Positions 12,346 through 26,399 of a DNA stretch of 64,000 nt are shown here, in pieces. This DNA is from Dryococelus australis (Eukaryota > Arthropoda > Insecta > Phasmatodea > Phasmatidae). Under the pieces are notes generated by a model that worked only from the letters and a program-made list of their open reading frames with translations, searched no databases and had not been told where the DNA came from. Where the stretch lies: NCBI GenBank assembly GCA_029891345.1, contig CM057009.1, forward strand, positions 292,594,966 to 292,658,965, read 5' to 3'. The position numbers and the translations under genes were made by a program. Position 1 is the stretch's first letter; each line of letters opens with the position of its first letter.

Positions 12346-14470
12346 TTAAGTCGTCCAAGTAACTTCGTGATATTGTCAAAATCGTTCAATAGATAAATAC
12401 TACAAATTTTATTTTAAAAAGTATAAATAAGAAACTAATTTATTTTACAAATAATCAAACCTTTATCTTTGAGCCACCCCTCGGTGCTCCAAATTAGGGG
12501 TCCAGAACAAACAGCTAGGTAACCTCCAAAAAGAGAAAAACCCGAGCCGAAGGCCCTCGACATAAGCATCAAGGATGCCCCAGGGGAGTACGTGAAAGGG
12601 AAATTCTCCATTACACATGTGATCTCTTAGCGCAACAAGAACATTAGATAACAGAATACCCAGTCCAAAAATCATTAAATATCAAACTTTACCTTTTCTT
12701 ACCTTGTTCCCCATCAGGCACACTAGAGCAGGCTTTAACCGCTTCCAAAAAAAAAAAAACGCTCACAAAAAAAATCAGAGCACTTATATAAATTAGTAAT
12801 GTGAAAACATCCCATGCAAGGTTATGAATACACTGCGAAAACTTAGAGGTAAAATTAATGTTTTCGTAAAACACTAAATTCTTTTTTGGGTTTTTATTTC
12901 CCTTTTTTCTGCATACAATGAAGACAACAATCCCAAAAAAGGGGGAACAAATATATGTTTATATATATAATATATTATATTTTTTCTTTAGTTATCAAAC
13001 AAAATAAATATAAGGTAAGTATTTCACTAAAACATCTCTTGTGTTTACATGCTTAAATTTGTTGTCTTCAAATTCTTAGGTTACAACTTACTTTTATTAT
13101 TATTTTTTATTTCCTCTTTTTAATTTATTTCCATCTAGCCTTTAACCATTAAACTTTTGTCACTTACAAATATCAGTAAAAAAATAAAATACTTAGGGTG
13201 CACCCTGTTCCAATGAGTACGTAGTTAAAATCATAATAACAATTTTTATACCAAAAATTAAGAATCGATATTACAAATTCGTTACATCCGTATAGCGACT
13301 ATTACACTGAAAACACCTTTCTGTGAAGACACCATCATGTGCCCGCAAACAGGCATTACAGATGTGTTAAAATTTAATTCAGTTCTGTTATAAGAAATTC
13401 TATATTTGAAGTATGGCGATGGGCAAGCTCCAGCTATGTTTTTTTTTTTTTCATCTTGGCGAAGCTAGTTTTGTAATCCCATTCGCCCGCAGTCATGCCG
13501 CAGCCAAAGTTTTAAATTTCGCATTTAAAAAATACTAAAAATCTGACCAAGGAGAAGCCAGGCGGTCACGCGCCACTCGTTGCTTAATTCAGAGCATGAA
13601 TCGCGGTCCCATGGCTCAAAGCAGGAACTGCCCGAGGTCACATCAAAATGGCTAGGCGGAGTAGCAAAGGACCGCACTGAACAGAATTAGAAGGGGAAGC
13701 AATAATAAATGAGAACCGTTTACCAAACGAACACTTACCAAAGCGTCCGAACAAAGAATAGGTATAAATCACTCACCGAAGCAGTGGAAGATGTGCCATC
13801 TTAAAGGTGAAAAGTCTTCTTTCAAAATCAACGCAGGCTTGCATTGCGTGGATGTTAAACGAATAAGACGGAATCAGCGCATTCCTGCATGGACGAAAGT
13901 GACTAGACGATGTTCCACATTCATAACATGACCAGTCGATTAATATCGAACGGCCATATCGCAGAGTTAAAATTCCATGGAAAGTTTCAAAGCTATGACT
14001 TTCAAACTGTTACCATTTTAAACAGAATTAATACAAGGCGGAATGTAAAATACAAAAAAATTTAAATATAAAGTTTATAATATACCATGTGCAGACTTAA
14101 CGGTAAAAAAAGTAATTCAAAACAACTTGTCATAAAGAATACAGTCGTTATATGTTCCAGGTGCTACGCTCTAAAGTGAGAAGCGGCAGATACAGAAATA
14201 CATAATATAGGGCACCATTAAAGGATACTCGTTTACTGCTTGGCAAACAAGAGAAAAATTAATAAAACATTTTTACTGCCATTGATGGCAGTTATAAGTG
14301 ACAATACTTTGATACACGTTTACTTTTCCACAGTTAAATTTAAAAAAAAAAACTTTTAAAATAAAGGTGGTGTCCCGAACGATAACAAGAAAAGATCATA
14401 CAAAAAACCGGCTTTGCAGAAAACAAAACTTAAATTGCTAGAAAAGCAATTAAAATAAGAAAATAAATAA
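12346..14470. other. AT-rich non-coding DNA
   Basis: No supported gene. A minus-strand stretch near 12690-12745 ends at a good donor-like gtaagaaaag but has no convincing acceptor or homology. The segment 13560-13960 is less AT-rich and has no recognised content. Confidence 0.45.
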
Positions 14471-14471
14471 G

Positions 14472-14474
<3 letters not shown>

Positions 14475-14524
<50 letters not shown>
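14475..14524 (+). repeat. (GA)n microsatellite
   Basis: An uninterrupted run of ag dinucleotides about 50 bases long. It creates an artificial serine/leucine open frame on the minus strand. Confidence 0.95.
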
Positions 14525-14526
<2 letters not shown>

Positions 14527-14529
14527 TGT

Positions 14530-17500
14530 CGTAGCATGGCACATATTATAAATTACATAATACGAATAAATATCTCTCGAATTTGTTCCCACTCCCGAGA
14601 TTACTTTAATTTAGCCCATCATCAGAGTCCACATATAAAGAATCTCTTGTTTCGGACACGAATTTCTTAAAAGTACTCAGCAATGCTGTCTCATACTTCC
14701 AAAAAAATGCATTGCTGAGCTTTTGTTTGCAATATAGACTTGTGTAACTAAAATGAGAGAATTAAGTTGGTTTCAATTAACCGAACAATTATCTGAGCAG
14801 TAAAAACCGAATGCAGGCAGTTGTTTTAACGAAATAGCTTGCTGGATGTTAGGGTGTTAGCAAACGGGCCAAGTGGAGTTCACTGTATGTTCTGTTGGTT
14901 GAGAAATATACTATTTTTCTGTTTGCTACATTGCGGCCAGCCAAAAATATAGATAGTAAGAGTTGACATCAACTTATTTACAAATATACAATTATTCTGT
15001 TGCTTTAGACCGGCAGATATTTGTTTCCTCCATGTAAGCTACTGGTGGCATTTTCGAAGAAAAAACAAATTAAATTGAACATGGAAAGAGGGCAGTAATA
15101 GACAATAAATATTAATAATTTATTTATTATAAATTATTATAATATACTAAATATTTCTTGGTCACCTAATATTGACATTAAAGTTTGCTAACAAACACAA
15201 GAGTTTTATGTACATCTTACCTTATGCAATTTAAATAACTAATTGCACCACCAAGCATCTCAATATAACTGGAGAATAACAGGGTTGAAGAAATTATAAT
15301 GATCAATTTTACAAATACTTGATTTGTAAAACCTATTTATTCCCCAAGGGAAATGTCTCCAGAACAAATCTACGCTGTATCATTTGTCACTTACAAATGA
15401 GGCAGTGAGTTTTAAAAGCACGCTATTTAAAAAAAGTAACGGAAACTGCAAAAAATTAAACCAAATAATTCGTGTCATTGACTTCGTTTTGTTTCATTTT
15501 CTACGACTACATTATCAATCATATTATTGCTAGTGATTATTAAACAATTAAATATTAAGTATTTAGATTTTTAAAAATAATTTATCTCTTAGTTTTTTTT
15601 GGAATAAATATGTGGGAAATCAGTTATGAAGCAACACGAGGAAATAGTAAGTTTTCTTAATAAAAAAAAAAAAAAAAAAAACACAATACGAATTAACAAG
15701 CTTGGTGAATATTTTGAAATTCAGCGAAACATAGTTCTGCTTCAAATCCCTTGTAGCTGTAAGGTAATAGAACCGTAAGATGAAAATCAATGTATATTCT
15801 TGTAATAAATTTAAATTAATAAATTCAAAGGATATAATAGCCAGTAAAATAAATTAACAAATTTGAAATAACAGTTGGAAGTCCATTACGAATCCAAAAA
15901 TGTTATTAGGCATTACGTTACAAACTGCCACTTGGTCTTCAGCCGAATTACTTTATTGTCACTGATTATTCGTGGATTATACTATTTCCTCGTAAACCTG
16001 CCTGATAAACAATGGGTTTCGTATCCGATCAGTTCCGTTACAGCATCTTTTTTCTCTTACGGAACGGAACGTCTTGATAGATTATTTTTATACTCACCTT
16101 TATTTTACACAATTAATTCGGATTCTTGACTAGCATAGGAATTTCTTCGGCTACGTTATTCCTTTTTGAATGTAAAGAATAATTGTCCTTATTGAAGTAT
16201 GGAATAGTAACAGCTTCAAAATAATTATAAAATATAATTTGCAGCCTCTGCTTCCAGTCTCAACGCACATTTTCACCGTTCCATTCTGCTGGTTAATGTA
16301 AGGCACTCTTAGATGTTTTGTGTTACTTACATCGTCCTCGGTATATCTTCTATTCCGATAAAGAATCTTTTAGGAGAATAAAGCTGTGACAATGCAGAGA
16401 AAAATATGCATTGTCCCTTAAATAATGAAAGAAACTACCAATTGTTGTGTAGTGCCTTTTATCGCTAGAAAATGCGTCATCAAATAGCCCCATTGTGCGA
16501 TGTACGTTTAATTCATTTTGCTTTCTTAGCCTGAATGCCAGCCAAATCCATAAGTGCCGAGGTAAATTAATCAGAAAATTTGGAGGCGGATTTTCCTTCC
16601 AGGTGTACGGGTGTGTTCTGAACTTCGTGTGAGAACGCTAAGAAGTGATTGACTCTCTATGCAAAATGAAATAAAATTCGTTATACGACTTACAATCTAG
16701 AGTGATTACTAAATAAGATACAGTATATCCCCCCGAAAATCTATATTCAAATGATTATTTCAAAAATTAGAAACTGCTTGAGATGAATAAAATAAACAAA
16801 TTCCTTAATGATGTTTTCTAGAAATAAAATGTAAAATCCCTATAAATTTGGGGAGTAATTTCACCCATCTCTATTTTGAAAATCAAAAGTATCAAATTTT
16901 CATATAACGGATATGAACTATCACCTTTGAATTAGTATAAATGTTTGCTTGAGCATATTTTTCTCAGGGTAAAGTTCTTGATAAAACAGCAAATCAACTC
17001 TATGTGGAGCGTTTTATCTTCAAAATACCCTTTCATGTTATATCACCTTCCAAATTTTCACAAGCCACATTTAAGTTCATTAAATTTCTGCCCTACTCTG
17101 GATTTTGTTGTTTCATCACAATCATTTCAAATTATTTTTATCTATGTAGTTGAACCTCCCTTAGGCCGGAATTACTGTGTCTTTACGTTACACGTAATAA
17201 TTATCTGGCTAGGTACACTTTCACGTGATCTTGGGTGGTTTATTATGATGCTTCACGCAAGCACGTGAACTTCGTGTGGATAGAAAAAGTCAGGAATAAG
17301 TGTTGCTGTTATTCAGGTCGAAGACTCTGAGAATTCAAGTTAAATAGCCGCAATTTTGTTTTAACATTGACGTGGTAAGAACAGGTTACGAAAATATGGC
17401 GTTCGTGATCTACACAAATTTGGAAAATAACTACGAGAGCGCCATAACTTCCCAGACGAAATTCCCCTGGAAGACAAAGGCATGTTTTTCATGTTAACGG

Positions 17501-17748
17501 GAATAAATCGTATGTGATAATATTTTCTGCTCGAGAAAATAAAAATGTTTTCTATGAAGTAGTAAAAAATTGCTTACTTTGTGGTAAACATTCTGCATTT
17601 CACGCAAACATTTTTATGCTTCTGAGAAACATACTCAAAGAACTGTGGCAACACAAAGCGTGTTAATTTTTACGAATTAAAGAACATACACCTATCCTAA
17701 CTTCTATTACTCTCTCCTCATTTCCGAGATAAAAATACATACACTCTA
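14530..17748. other. AT-rich non-coding DNA
   Basis: No supported gene or RNA. A poly-A run lies near 15661-15681. A 107-codon frame at 16945-17268 has no domain, no repeats and no splice context, and looks like chance. Confidence 0.5.
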
Positions 17749-18612
17749 AATCCGAATCAGATAATTTCACCGTTTAAATCAATTGACCGCTTCTGACTTT
17801 TTCACAAATCACTTCAGTCAGTTTAACAGGTGAATTAGTGGAAAATACCAGTGTTTCTTCGCTTGTTGATCAATTGCATTTTTCACTGATTCATCAACCG
17901 TTTCATTTGCTGTTTTCCAGTGATCTGTTTTTTGGCTGATGGATCAGTTTAACTGTATCAAATCAAATAACGCATAAACAAATAAAACGCATAACATATT
18001 TTTTAAATGTAAGTTTCATCTTTTATAACACCATTTTACGAGGCAACATGAACTTTCAGCCTTTTATTTCGTTTTCACTTAATCGTCATATCGGTAGGAT
18101 CGAAGGTTTATAATGCACTAAATGTGGCGAAGTTAGCGCATTCAACGCACTAGTTGTTTAACAATCCTAATGTGGCAAATTTAACTAAAAACAAAAGAAA
18201 GGACAAATTATTTAAAGCTACATAATTCGATAAACAAATATGGGCGCACCACATATATTTTCGCCCGCATAGTTATTGTTGATTTGATAACGCGATAGGT
18301 CAGGTAACGGTCGGGAAGCTGAATTTTGCGGGTTCAAACCCTAAAGACCGCGAATATTTGTCACTTTTTTTTTAAATTACTTTAAATTGCACAATGTAAA
18401 CAGTGGCTAACGTAAATATGCATATTTCAATGAAAACAATATTTAATTTGCCGCACGCAGGTGGCTGTCACTTATTCAGTCATTGAATTTGTTTCACTGA
18501 AACAACCAGTGGTTTTCCACTGATTCTAAGTGGAGTAATTTTCATTAAATTGAGTAGTTGAATTTCACTACTAATCAGAGGTTTTCCACTCATTCGAATT
18601 TAAAGTGCAGCG
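17749..18612. mobile_element. TIR element with a tRNA-like centre (copy B)
   Basis: It begins acactctaaatccgaatcag and ends with the inverse of cactttaaattcgaatgagt. The subterminal regions repeat tcactgatt / aatcagtgg many times. In the centre (about 18285-18350) lie gataggtcaggtaacgg and gcgggttcaaaccctaaag, which look like tRNA A and B boxes. It shares termini and architecture with copy A at 9183-9983. No transposase frame is visible. Confidence 0.55.
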
Positions 18613-19734
18613 GTAGAATAAAAACGTGAGCAGACGACATTTCGAAAAAAAAAAAAAAAAAAAAAAATCATGGAAAACAAAGATAACATAACATAGTCCT
18701 TATTGTGATTGGCCTTCGAGATGACGTGGTGCAGAGTCACGTATCACGCTGAATCTTAATATCGACAAGCTTTTCTTTACGTGAACGTACACACAAAACT
18801 ATCGTAGTAGGCATCATTGAAACACGCCAGTCAAGGTGCAGTCGGCTTACGTGGACATGTTATTTGTAAAGTGTTACTGAAACGTTAAATCGTAATCTCG
18901 GCGTTAATAATCCCTGTTCGTTATGAGACGTGTTATGTTTGTTTTATGTTATTTCTTGTAAAGAATCATTACACAGTACTTCAGCTTTGAATTTAGAAAT
19001 ATTTTGTATACAGAATTTGATAACTTTTAGCCATAGGCTCGTTACGACTCGTGGTGTAAAGTTATTCCATGTGAAGTTGGAGGTAATCCACTTATTTACT
19101 GCAGATGTTAAACTGTAGGTTTTTATTGCAACTCTGAGTGTTTTTGAAAATGTGTCACTAAATGAGGATTTTAAATAAATGTAAGATTGGTTGATATCAT
19201 CTAATTATTTAATGGGAATAATTACAGTCACTACCGTTATTTAGCAAAAAATTTCGTGCATTTTATAGCTATTTGGAAACCATCTCGAAAATGTCCCGAT
19301 TTTGTGTGGGAAAATAAATGTCTTATAGCAGGTAAAACGATGCACAGTTCTTTCTGAAGTAGTAAAAGTCAAGGCATTATCGTGGCGTAGGAGGCTATGC
19401 AATACAAATGTTTATGTGCAAAATATAATTGGAAGAAAAATATTTGTGGTGCACCTAGTTTTCTTTATGACTGCCTGTCACTGCAATTTCTATAATTCCT
19501 TTCTTCCATCAACAGTTGATTTAAACTTGCTAACTGCACTGAAAAATCTCGTCTTATGATTCAAACAGGCAGCCTACTTGAAAACTTGAAGCTTATATCT
19601 GTAAGTGTATAGCTAAATTACTAAAGTCTTATTATTGTATGATATTTGTCATCTATTCCGGCAAGGGGAGCCAGGAGAGGGTTTGATCTGTCATGCAAAA
19701 ATAGATGTGGAGATATTTAAGCGACTCTAAAAAT
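18613..19734. other. Non-coding stretch
   Basis: A poly-A run at 18643-18667 is followed by AT-rich sequence. I see no gene. Confidence 0.5.
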
Positions 19735-19917
19735 CTAGGTATTGAAAGCCGGAGGGGATGAGCATGAGGCATCGCCGGTATGCGGGGGTGGGAGAAGCGG
19801 GAGATCCCCAAGAAAACCCGCCGAACAGCGGCATCGTCTGGCACGACTCCCACCGGGAATCGAGCCCGGTTCGCCTAGGTGGGAGGCGAGTAGTCTGACC
19901 ACCACACCACCGCGGCC
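19735..19917 (-). mobile_element. tRNA-derived SINE, family 1
   Basis: On the minus strand the head reads ggccgcggtggtgtggtggt, then a B box in gaaccgggctcgattcccgg, followed by the family body with ggcgggttttcttggggatc. The copy is among the best conserved in the window. Confidence 0.85.
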
Positions 19918-22570
19918 ACTGCATAATAGAAGCCTCGACGTTAATTAAATATAACATTCGTTCAACGATTATTTCTTATCCTGCACCTGAATGTAATTTA
20001 TTTTCACGAGATCACTATCAAACCTCAACAAAAATATGATAATATAATAGTAATAATTATTATGTAATAAGAAAGTTACATAAAATTAATTAAACCTTAA
20101 AGTAAATAAAGTAAAGAGTTTTGAAGTGTATGTATGAAACTGATCACCAAAGTTGAGAATGTCTTTGCTCGATCCAATTCTATTTAATATTAGGTCAGTA
20201 GCGACAAGAAAGTGCTGTTAGTAATAATGAACTTGGTATTAACTTGAGTTTAATAAATGCGTCTGTTAAACATTATATTAGTTACAATCAGGTAAGTAAA
20301 CAAAAACAATATGAAAATCAGAACCAATAAAACATTTAACCACATTCCCCTTAAAACTATCTGTGTTTTTCTCAGGTAGGTATTGGATCACTTTCAGTAG
20401 ATTCTTCATTTTCTCTGTGGATATGCCGTTTCGAGTATGAACTTCATGCATTTGAATGTTGTTAAAGTCATGATCAAATCTTCTTTTCATGAGGACGTTA
20501 AAGGTTTCCCAGCGTTACATATATTTGTAGGTTCTTTGTAATTCTACCAGTCCAGGAACGGTGATGCGAATCCAGGATGAACTTTGCTTGGTTTCATTGT
20601 TATTATACTTTCTGCTACGGTTTGAAAATTAAGAAAGTGGATCTCATTTATATCTACAAACTGGAACAGTTTTATTTGCCTTGAGGGTCCTATTACATTT
20701 CTTATGTCATTTGAAACAAAACACTTCATCTTCTTCCTCTTTTCCAGTTAGTGCGAAATCCCTATTACGCGCAAGAAAGCTATTGTCCAGAAACTGAATA
20801 TTTATGCTCAATACATTCAGAAACCCCACAGTGAACATGAAACATATACGTGTACAAAAGTATTTTATTTTTATTTTGTGCGCAGCAGTTGCCACTCCAA
20901 ACACAGAGGTTTTTTTTAGTGGTATGATAAGCATCCTGCTTAGAACTGCAAACAAGCATGATACATTTCCATTTTCCCCCATCCGCCTATATCCCATTCC
21001 TCGTTCAGTCTTATTCTGCATACACATAATTTCATCATCTGTCATGCACATGGACGCCAAAGTTGTACAAGACCGTTGCCTCATTAGAAAATATATTTGT
21101 GAGTGATGAAAGGAAGAAATGTAACTTGCTGAATATATATGGATACAGTGCATGTATCACTGTCTGGTAGTGCTGAAAAAAGAACATCACATTTTATTGC
21201 CGAAGGGGTTCTTTTTCGGTTTTCCTGTGGTGGAGTTCCATATTTGGCTTAGATTTTGCACAATGCTTGGAGTTCCCTTTTATTTCAAGGAGTAATCGAA
21301 TACATGTCCGACATATATCTGATAGTGGTTTCCATAAAGATAGTACACGAGGGAAATAAACGGACCGTATATTGAGAGGGGCCGATAATTCGGACCAAAG
21401 AAGAGGAGCTTAGAACCGCAAATGCACAGATGAAGAAAGGGCGATGTTTTTACTTTCAAACTACTCGAACTACTGATGCAATTGCCATATCTGAGCCATC
21501 AAGCACTTTAGCTGATATATAATGTTTGTAGAAAATTAATATTATTGCCAGTGCAGAACTAGAAGTAACTTGTATTTGGTTTTCTCAAATAACTACGAAC
21601 TATAATTTTCGACCTTAGTCCCTTCGGATATTATTTGACTTGCTTATTTTTCCTTTTTTTTTTTTTTTTTTTTTTTTTCACATTAGTGTATTGTATTTAT
21701 TTGTCCTTCTCAATATAAAGTTGTTTCCCTTTTAAGTCACTAAACATTTTTTGCAGCAACCTCCATACCACTAAAAACTTCATTCATTTAATCTTCTGGC
21801 TTACACCCTCCATGTGACACAGATGACCAATATTTTTATCAATATACTTTAGATCTATAGGCATAATTAGAGTATTGATTTGCTCTGTTGGTGTTTTTAA
21901 ACTCTATGCATATTGTTCGACCTCTCTCCGTCTATAAACATCTGATTTCTTTTGTCTTTCCCTCTTTAATAGTGCTCTTATTTTTTTGTGAAAAAAGGGG
22001 GGGGGGCGACGATTTTTTGAAAACGGTAGCATTCATGTGCGCTGTGTGTGTATATGCACACAACTTCCAGTACCCCCTTTTGTAATCATAAAAAATTAAT
22101 TAGAGAATTTCATCAAAAATAGGTATGCATGAATTTTCTTGACATTACTAACAGTGGTTTGCGTGATCTAAATATACGCATACAAAACATTTAATAGAAA
22201 ATAACTGTATTTTTTGGCTATATTATTTTCAAAAAGTGGTTATTTTATAATATGTAGTGCAGATTAAGTATCGTCAGTCTAAAAATATCGAATGTTTACT
22301 TAATGGAATTATCTAGAAATTTAAAAATTTTCGAAAAAAATATCCTAAAAACTTCAAAAATATCAACATATTTTAAATCAATCAAAACAAGTGGTTACAT
22401 ACAATTGTTAATCAAAATGATTTGCATGGCTCACGTTGATATAACTTTTCATACACATATTTAAAAAAAAACAAGAAGTATTTATTTGTAAGGTTACATT
22501 TATCTTGTCTGCCATTAATTTAGAATGAAAAGGCATGTAATGCAACGCAAGACGATTGTAATTTCATTGA
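19918..22570. other. AT-rich non-coding stretch, with uncertain open frames at 20280-21153
   Basis: Minus-strand frames of 148, 70 and 61 codons cluster between 20280 and 21153. They could be shards of an old transposon, but none shows a recognisable motif and a plus-strand frame overlaps them. A poly-T run (about 21653-21679) and a G run (about 21999-22007) follow. Confidence 0.4.
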
Positions 22571-22571
22571 C

Positions 22572-22960
22572 TTCGTAAAGTCTAGTACACACTTGAAAAA
22601 ATTTTACGGAAACGTTGTTGGCCAACACGATGTTAATAATGTTGCCCGTGTTTCCGAAATGTTTCTCTGTGTTTCTTGGAAACAAGTTCTTATATGTTGA
22701 GCAACTGCTTTCAAACACGTTCACACGTTTACTTCGCGTGTCCTTCATGTTCCACGAGGAGGAAACAATGTTTCCTGTAACCCATTTAAAATGGATGACA
22801 GGAAACACGTGGGCGTGCCCGGACGTGGCTGTGTACATTGGCTGGTTAGCAAAGCCAGTCTCACGTGTTTATCATGGCGAGCTGATATATTTCCCCCACC
22901 AAATCAAGTTTGTCACATCACGTATACCATAAAAAACTTTTCAATTAATCACTTCGTTTT
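22572..22960. repeat. Possible MITE-like segment with internal palindrome
   Basis: It begins gtctagtacacacttgaaa and contains atgtttcctgtaacccattt paired with aaatggatgacaggaaacac around 22770. Both strands are open, as is common in palindromic repeats. No matching terminus was found, so the ends are uncertain. Confidence 0.3.
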
Positions 22961-23815
22961 ATTCAAATATAAGTTACTTTTAAGGGTTTCTCAATATTGC
23001 AAGAATTGCTTTGCTGTGGGTGAATAAAAGAAAACAAAATTAATTCCGCGTGCAGTTTCGCAAATCATGAAAACTATGTGGCATTACTAAGAGGATTATG
23101 TATCTGCGCGTCCAAGATCAAGAAGCGAGTGAGCAATACAGGCGACATTGACACGTACACCTAGCACCTCATCGCTCCTACACACAAGACGTGCACAGCT
23201 TCCGTCATAATGCTGTACCAAGAAAAAAAGATGTAACAGTGGGACTTTAATGCACACATTAAAATCCCACAGATTAAACTAAGCCCACATTGTTGTACTG
23301 TTCTCTTACCGCTTATGGATTCTGCATAGACAAGCTCTAAAAATGTGACGTCTGATCATTTGCCCAAATTTTCTCCTTCATGAACATACTTAATATAGCC
23401 ATAGAAAATAGGGGACTAGAGAAATGTTTTTTTTATCTTTTCTTTGCAAAAAGTAATGTCTATTTCCAGAACACTTATTCACTGAAATTTGCGTATCCGC
23501 GCAAAAAAAAAAAAAACAATTTCACAGGAAATGTTTTACTACGGTTACATGCTTACTAGTCTGCATCGCTTCTCTTGCCCGTCTGAAGGAGTGCGCGAGG
23601 ACTAAGCTGGTGACCTGAGGAGCGGGCGGCGATTCACAGAGGCCAGCCGCCGCGATAAGCCATCACGACTCGCTCGCTCCTTACCTTCAGAGGACTGAAG
23701 TTGTGCAGTTATCTGCGTGACTGGGGGGTGCGAGGGACCTTCCAGATCGGGCCAGCGAGGCTCCTAAGCTGTGATGGGCCTCCGGGCCGACAGTTTTGAG
23801 AGTTGAGATTTTTTA
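22961..23815. other. Non-coding; GC-rich patch at about 23560-23800
   Basis: A GC-rich segment (with gcgggcggcgattcacagag and ccagccgccgcgataagcc) stands out from AT-rich surroundings. I do not recognise it; it has no long open frame. Confidence 0.4.
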
Positions 23816-23817
23816 GG

Positions 23818-24225
23818 ATTGTGCCACCTTAAGGCCATCGGTGCACGAAACCAGTATTTTTATATAATTTTTGCCAAAACTTGTTTTCGAAAGGGGGTTT
23901 CGAAATTTTTGGCTCGACAAGACGTAAATAACCACTTTTAACATCTTCTTGCGTAGTTAGATATTCACTGCGATCATTATTCTCGGAACATTGATGGAAG
24001 AAAAGAATAAAATTTTTTGTCATCTTATCTACTGCACAATCAGTGCTCCGAGAATAACGAACATAGTGAATTTGTAACAATGTAAGTACGTAGGTAATTA
24101 AAAGTTGTTATTTACGTCTCGTCGAGCCAAAAAATCTGAAAAATCCGCTGTGAAACAAGTTATGACAAATATTATATAAAGATACTGCTTACATGCGCCA
24201 ATGGCCATAAGCGGCAGGGGTGCAA
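23818..24225. mobile_element. Hairpin (foldback) element, about 400 bp
   Basis: The left half (ttaaggccatcggtgcac, ttggctcgacaagacgtaa, tcattattctcgga) is repeated inverted in the right half (ttacgtctcgtcgagccaa, ctccgagaataacg, gccaatggccataagc). The loop is near 24020. It contains no transposase frame. Class unknown. Confidence 0.7.
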
Positions 24226-24584
24226 AGGCAGAGAAGCGACGAGCCAGCAGAACTTCCGAGTGGTGGCAAGAGTAAAGAGTGCGAATTGCGGACATAGGTA
24301 CGGTAGACAAGTCAGACTGACAAGTAGGACTACTGCACTGGATGCGTGAGTGTCAGACATTTGGGAGACTAGCAACAGACAGATTGAACATGTGTAAATA
24401 ATTAGTGTGAATTAGTTGACTATGACCAATACAGAGTCATGATATAATAGTTTTGGTTTTATTCTTTACGAAAGGCGATTTCTCGGTAATGAATGACTCG
24501 TCATATGAACATAAAAGAATAGAGCAGTAGGCGCATGCCGATGCAGGCACAAAGGCTTCAGGCAGAGGCGCGAGGCTCGACCTC
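24226..24584. other. Unassigned non-coding stretch
   Basis: I see no gene or complete repeat between the hairpin element and the foldback-arm fragment. Confidence 0.4.
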
Positions 24585-24800
24585 GAATGACCTTGATCTA
24601 ATTTTTTTTCCCGTTTTCACCTCAAAATCGCTAGTTTTTCTCTCAGAATGGCACATTTTAGCCCAAAAATGCTTTTAAATTATCCTTTATTCCTTAAAAA
24701 TTCCCCTTTTTTCCCTAAAAATTTCCCGCTTTTCCCTCAAAAAGCACCGAGTATCTACTGAGCTGCATTTTTGCAAAAACGAGCCAATTCAGGTGATTTG
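24585..24800 (+). repeat. Fragment related to the large foldback arm
   Basis: The block with cctcaaaatcgctagttttt, ttccctaaaaatttcccgct and ctcaaaaagcaccgag matches the left arm of the foldback at 8510-8660 in the same order and orientation. The opposite arm is absent. Confidence 0.6.
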
Positions 24801-25165
24801 TGAGGCTTGTTATTTATTCTAGACCAAACAATGCGGTATCTGAGAAATCGATTAAACAAAATAATTTTAAAACCTGTTATTTAAATTTAAATATATTTTC
24901 ATAATTTAAATTTTTAAATATATTTTTATAATAAAAATTTTTAAATATATTTTTATAGTTAAAACATTAAAAGGCGTAAGTATTCAGTGATACATGTCAC
25001 CAGACTCGTCTTTTCAAGGCGCATACGATGGTGATGTCATACCACCATTCTGTCTCATTTTTCATGCTCTATCATTCTGTTTGACTATCTTTTTTCCCCT
25101 TGTCACTCATTCCATCTCTTTCTCGCTTTCCTTTCTCTCTTGTTTCTTTCATTCCATTTCTTTTT

Positions 25166-25204
<39 letters not shown>

Positions 25205-26399
25205 CTCTCACATTCTTTCGAAACCACCGTATCCTGTATTAAATCCATTTTGTTATTTTCAGTCGGGGTCGGAATCATATGTTCTTAAGTTCACATATCA
25301 TTATTTTATATATTATTTAAAAATAATTATGTAGCAAGTCGGGCTCGTAAGCAAGTGAATATTTATAGCCGCAGGTTATTTATTGTGAACTCTTAGGAGC
25401 CAGGCTCGCGAAATTCAGTTATGGAAGCATCATTCCTAACCCCGGGAATTTATTTGTTTAAGACCTATATGACAATAATGATTAGCTTAAAGTAATATTT
25501 GGCTTATTTTTTTAACGAAAAGAGTTTATAACAGACTGATTATGATACAGGGCTAAAATAAGAAATAAAAGATCTGTATTTATTATTTAATTTTTATAAT
25601 TTATTAAATTTTTTTGTTGTTATTAAATTGTATGTAGAGTACAGCAAACAAATCTCTACTTCATTTCACGTATCCTCGTTTAAAAGACTAAATACTACAC
25701 AATCTTAATTATTCACTGCCTCGAAGGTTTTTGTAGGCATAACTATCATAATCGGCTTTTATTAAATGTATGTATATGTGACTAAAACAAGCACCATTAT
25801 ATTCTCTATATCAGGGAAGTAGGGAGGGTACACAAATACGAGAAATTAAAAACTTTTTTATATGTAATATATTTTACATATTTCAGGATACAAACACAAA
25901 AACAGAATCTGTAAATATTTTCCACACCATTCATGTAGTGAATTTTAAACAGCATGCTCACTTTTCTCATAATTAGTATAATCTGCTTATATGCAGCTCA
26001 AGGCAGTCTATGCTAGCCAGCGTCCAACCAGAACCATTGCTCATATATTCTTCTACTTCACGACAAAATTTCACGACTGCCACTGTCAAACAGCTCCATA
26101 AAATGAACTCAGCTACTTATATATACTCGCAAGCAGGCACCTTAGCATTCAAAGATCCACCAACTGTAACTCATGCATGCCCTCTGATCTACCGACAAAC
26201 ACCAGACTTCCATTGGCCAGTAATAAGTTCTTTAAGTTTAACATTTTAAGTATATATACATAGCTTACAAATAATATCTTCTAGCTATCCCAGAATTTTT
26301 TTCAGATTTTTTTATTAGTAAGATTTAACTTATATCAATTTTTAAATATTTTACTTGCAATTGGGAGATTTGTTACTCACATTGGCATGATAAAAAGAA
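24801..26399. other. AT-rich non-coding DNA with a (TC)n tract
   Basis: Direct AT-rich repeats (aaatttttaaatatattttt) lie at 24890-24965 and a (tc)n run at about 25169-25202. No gene is supported. Confidence 0.5.

Noticed and set aside
12689-12745. Possible short minus-strand exon ending at a gtaagaaaag donor
   Set aside because: The acceptor is a T-run followed by ggaag, the peptide is too short to judge, and no partner exon was found.
14356-14592. 78-codon minus-strand ORF with a long Ser/Leu run
   Set aside because: The run is a translation of the (GA)n microsatellite.
16945-17268. 107-codon plus-strand ORF
   Set aside because: No motif, no splice context and composition like its surroundings.
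20280-21153. Cluster of minus-strand ORFs that might be a transposase
   Set aside because: No catalytic motif or recognisable family block could be identified, and an overlapping plus frame of 100 codons is equally open.
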